A DNA stretch of 7,468 nucleotides from positions 1 through 7,468 of the forward strand of contig JASHXZ010000855.1 in NCBI GenBank assembly GCA_030043285.1, read 5' to 3'. Position numbers and translations under genes: made by a program. The stretch is from Xanthobacteraceae bacterium (GTDB lineage Bacteria; Pseudomonadota; Alphaproteobacteria; Rhizobiales; Xanthobacteraceae). The notes beneath the pieces were generated by a model, which worked only from the letters and a program-made list of their open reading frames with translations, searched no databases and was not told the DNA's origin. Each line of letters starts with the position of its first letter. The first letter of the stretch is position 1. Of the stretch, positions 6,110 through 7,468 are shown in pieces.

Positions 6110-6566
6110 GTTCCCAACGCACGTCCGTCGGTGCAGACGCGCTCCCCTTGTTGTGCGCGGGATCGTGTCAGACGCCGCTTAAACGAACCCTAAAGCGGGG
6201 CACCGCCACCCGATCGGGCCTTGCGCAGAACCGTCGCAGCCCGACGGTGCACCATGGAATCATGCGACATGGTGAACGGGCTGTTGCCGAGCCCGAAGAA
6301 GCAGCCTCGCGCCACATGCCGTGCACGATTGATGCAGCGATGGAAATCGACAGCGTGACGGGAAGGTCTATCTGCGCAGCCGCGGCGTTCGCCGAAATTT
6401 TAGGTAAATAATTTTTTTCGCACGTCGTTCGGATTGCATGAAAATTTGCCGCGTATTCAGTTCGATTATGGACAAAAACGATCCGACCCTGCGAACGTGG
6501 CTTTCAGCGCCGGCTGGTACCGTGCGAACCGCTGCGGCAATGCGCGCCGCCGGGGATTTGGGACTG
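6110..6566. other. Intergenic control region before the divergent PAS operon and DUF5330 gene
   Basis: About 460 bases with no supported gene. It holds the CtrA-like box at 6179-6193 and a striking AT-rich stretch at 6395-6418 ending in seven T. Frames open through 6262-6411 show only about 57 percent G/C at third positions, unlike the genes here, and match no family I know. The part from 6438 to 6566 is open in frame with the DUF5330 gene, but its third-position bias is also weaker, so I treat it as leader sequence. Confidence 0.6.
6179..6193 (-). promoter_or_regulatory. CtrA-like box upstream of the PAS operon
   Basis: Read on the plus strand the site is TTAA-ACGAACC-CTAA; on the minus strand, TTAG-N7-TTAA. 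It has exact CtrA spacing and one mismatch to TTAA-N7-TTAA, the same mismatch as the box at 3017. It ends 69 bases upstream of the GTG of the PAS protein gene. Regulation by CtrA is inferred. Confidence 0.5.
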
Positions 6567-6989
6567 ATGTTCTTCCTGTTGCGATTGGCGTTCTGGCTCG
6601 GACTCGTGCTGGTGCTGCTGCCGACTGGCAGCGCACAACACGGTGCAGCCAATGACGAGGTCCATGCGGCCGATGCGCTCTCGGCGGCTTCGGCGACCGT
6701 GCACGACCTGCGCGGTTTCTGCGCCCGGGAGCCCGATGCGTGCTCGGTCGGCTCGGAGCTTGCCGCCAATATGGGTTATCGAGCCCAGGCCGGCGCCAAG
6801 ATGCTTTACGAATTCTTGAGCGAGGTTTTGGCCCCGCACGAGACCGGATCACTGGGCGGCGAGGTTGGAACCTCGATAACCGGCAAAACGGCACCGCTGC
6901 GGGATTCGCAAAACACGCTCACGCCTGCGGATCTGGCGCCGGCGTGGCACGGCCCCGCGGCCCGCAAGGACCGTCGGCCCCCGGTGTAA
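6567..6989 (+). CDS. DUF5330 family small membrane or exported protein
   Basis: The 140-residue product begins MFFLLRLAFWLGLVLVLLPTG, a hydrophobic segment typical of the DUF5330 family and either a signal peptide or a single anchor. The body has ALSAASATVHDLRGFCAREPDAC (about 37-59), with a conserved-looking cysteine pair Cys52/Cys59 in an FC-x-R-x-P-xx-C pattern, then GYRAQAGAKMLYEFL (70-84). The tail has SQNTLTPADLAPAWHGP (114-130), also as I remember this family. The cysteines could form a disulfide outside the cytoplasm. Function is unknown. I chose the ATG at 6567 because the hydrophobic segment starts there, a GGGGA element lies ten bases upstream and codon bias improves from that point; in-frame ATGs at 6438 and 6468 would add 43 or 33 polar residues. 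SufE follows 82 bases downstream, an arrangement I recall from related genomes. Confidence 0.8.
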   Translation: MFFLLRLAFWLGLVLVLLPTGSAQHGAANDEVHAADALSAASATVHDLRGFCAREPDACSVGSELAANMGYRAQAGAKMLYEFLSEVLAPHETGSLGGEVGTSITGKTAPLRDSQNTLTPADLAPAWHGPAARKDRRPPV

Positions 6990-6994
6990 TCAGG

Positions 6995-7011
6995 CCGGCC
7001 GAGTTCGCCGG
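6995..7011. repeat. Short inverted repeat between the DUF5330 and sufE genes
   Basis: CCGGC and GCCGG pair around the seven-base loop CGAGTTC just past the DUF5330 stop. It could be a weak transcription-attenuating hairpin; there is no T-run, and such short GC-rich repeats are common by chance in this DNA. Confidence 0.2.
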
Positions 7012-7040
7012 AACATCGACCTCTGTGGTTCGAAGCTCTA

Positions 7041-7046
7041 TATAAC
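7041..7046 (+). promoter_or_regulatory. Possible -10 element for sufE
   Basis: TATAAC, within the run CTCTATATAACGGG, is a good -10-like hexamer in a GC-rich background. It would start transcription about 20 bases before the sufE ATG. The -35 region is poorly defined (GACCTC at 17 bases spacing), so sufE may have its own weak promoter or simply be read through from the DUF5330 gene. Confidence 0.3.
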
Positions 7047-7071
7047 GGGCGGACCGTGGGACGCCCGAACG

Positions 7072-7468
7072 ATGGCCGACATCGCAGAAATCATCGATAA
7101 TTTCTCGCTCCTTGACGACTGGGACGACCGCTACCGCTACCTCATCGAGCTCGGCAGGCAGCTACCGCCGCTCGCGTCGGCGGCCTACAGCGACGCCAAC
7201 AAGGTGCAGGGTTGCGCCAGCCAGGTTTGGCTTGACACCAGTGTGCGGCCGAACGGTGCCGGCGGCCCGACCCTGACCTTCGCCGGCGATAGCGACGCGC
7301 ACATCGTGCGCGGTTTGATCGCTATCCTGTTCGCGATGTTTTCCGGCAAGCACGCCAAGGACATTCTCGCCACCGACGCGCTGGTGCTGTTCGACAGGAT
7401 GGGCTTGCGCGAACATTTGACGCCGCAACGCTCGAATGGCTTTCGTTCGATGGTCGAGCGCATCCGTA
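7072..7468 (+). CDS. sufE: SufE family cysteine desulfurase sulfur acceptor, 3' end cut by window
   Basis: SufE accepts persulfide sulfur from the cysteine desulfurase SufS and passes it to the SufBCD scaffold for iron-sulfur cluster assembly in the cytoplasm. The visible 132 residues include the N-terminal EIIDNFSLLDDWDDRYRYLIELGRQLP segment, the key motif VQGCASQVW with the sulfur-accepting Cys48, then a beta strand (PTLTFAGDSDAHIVRGLIAIL) and helices GKHAKDILATD and LFDRMGLREHLTPQRSNGFRSMVERIR. Those last residues are near the normal C-terminus of SufE, so only a few are probably missing. The ATG at 7072 has GGGA ten bases upstream and fits the family start. No sufS or other suf gene is nearby, so this is a stand-alone sufE, which I believe is common in Rhizobiales. 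Confidence 0.95.
   Translation, partial: MADIAEIIDNFSLLDDWDDRYRYLIELGRQLPPLASAAYSDANKVQGCASQVWLDTSVRPNGAGGPTLTFAGDSDAHIVRGLIAILFAMFSGKHAKDILATDALVLFDRMGLREHLTPQRSNGFRSMVERIR

Noticed and set aside
5343..6122. A 259-codon minus-strand frame overlapping the PAS gene
   Set aside because: It is Arg/Ala/Gly-rich, without membrane helices or motifs; the overlapping frame has clear membrane helices and a PAS domain.
6088..6411. A plus-strand open frame of 107 codons crossing the start of the PAS gene
   Set aside because: Third-position G/C is low over its distinct part, no family is recognisable, and it overlaps the start of the well-supported minus-strand PAS gene and the CtrA-like box.

Overview
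This window looks like chromosomal DNA of a GC-rich alphaproteobacterium, most likely in the Hyphomicrobiales (Rhizobiales), near Bradyrhizobium, Rhodopseudomonas or Pseudolabrys. The reasons are the gene families present (DUF2336, DUF1491, DUF5330 beside SufE, and a short DUF1214/DUF1254 pair behind a class A penicillin-binding protein) and strong G/C preference at third codon positions. Species assignment is from family memory, not a search. I see no tRNA, rRNA, CRISPR array, insertion sequence or phage gene. It reads as ordinary core genome made mostly of poorly characterised envelope and regulatory genes.

Layout. Positions 1-1801 (+) hold the 3' end of a PBP1A-type peptidoglycan synthase, then two small membrane-anchored proteins (DUF1214, DUF1254) in a tight operon. 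Positions 1802-2792 (-) hold a 63-residue basic protein followed by a 260-residue lipoprotein; the lipoprotein stop codon directly abuts the stop of the DUF1254 gene. A roughly 300-base divergent control region (2793-3092) separates these from a DUF2336 gene (+, to 4073). Convergent with that is a minus-strand operon, transcribed from 6109 down to 4089: a six-helix membrane PAS protein that looks like a sensor kinase lacking its kinase domain, a membrane-anchored peptidoglycan-binding-domain protein, and a DUF1491 protein. A second control region (6110-6566) lies before a DUF5330 gene (+) and the sulfur-transfer protein SufE (+, cut by the window end).

The most interesting theme is possible cell-cycle control. 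Two 15-base sites of the form TTAA-N7-CTAA, one base from the classical CtrA box TTAA-N7-TTAA, lie about 60-70 bases upstream of the likely starts of the DUF2336 gene and the PAS operon. A third, weaker site lies upstream of the small-protein/lipoprotein operon. With the DivJ-like layout of the PAS protein and the peptidoglycan-binding partner, this suggests an undescribed CtrA-linked envelope module. The module is an inference; the sites and gene order are seen directly.
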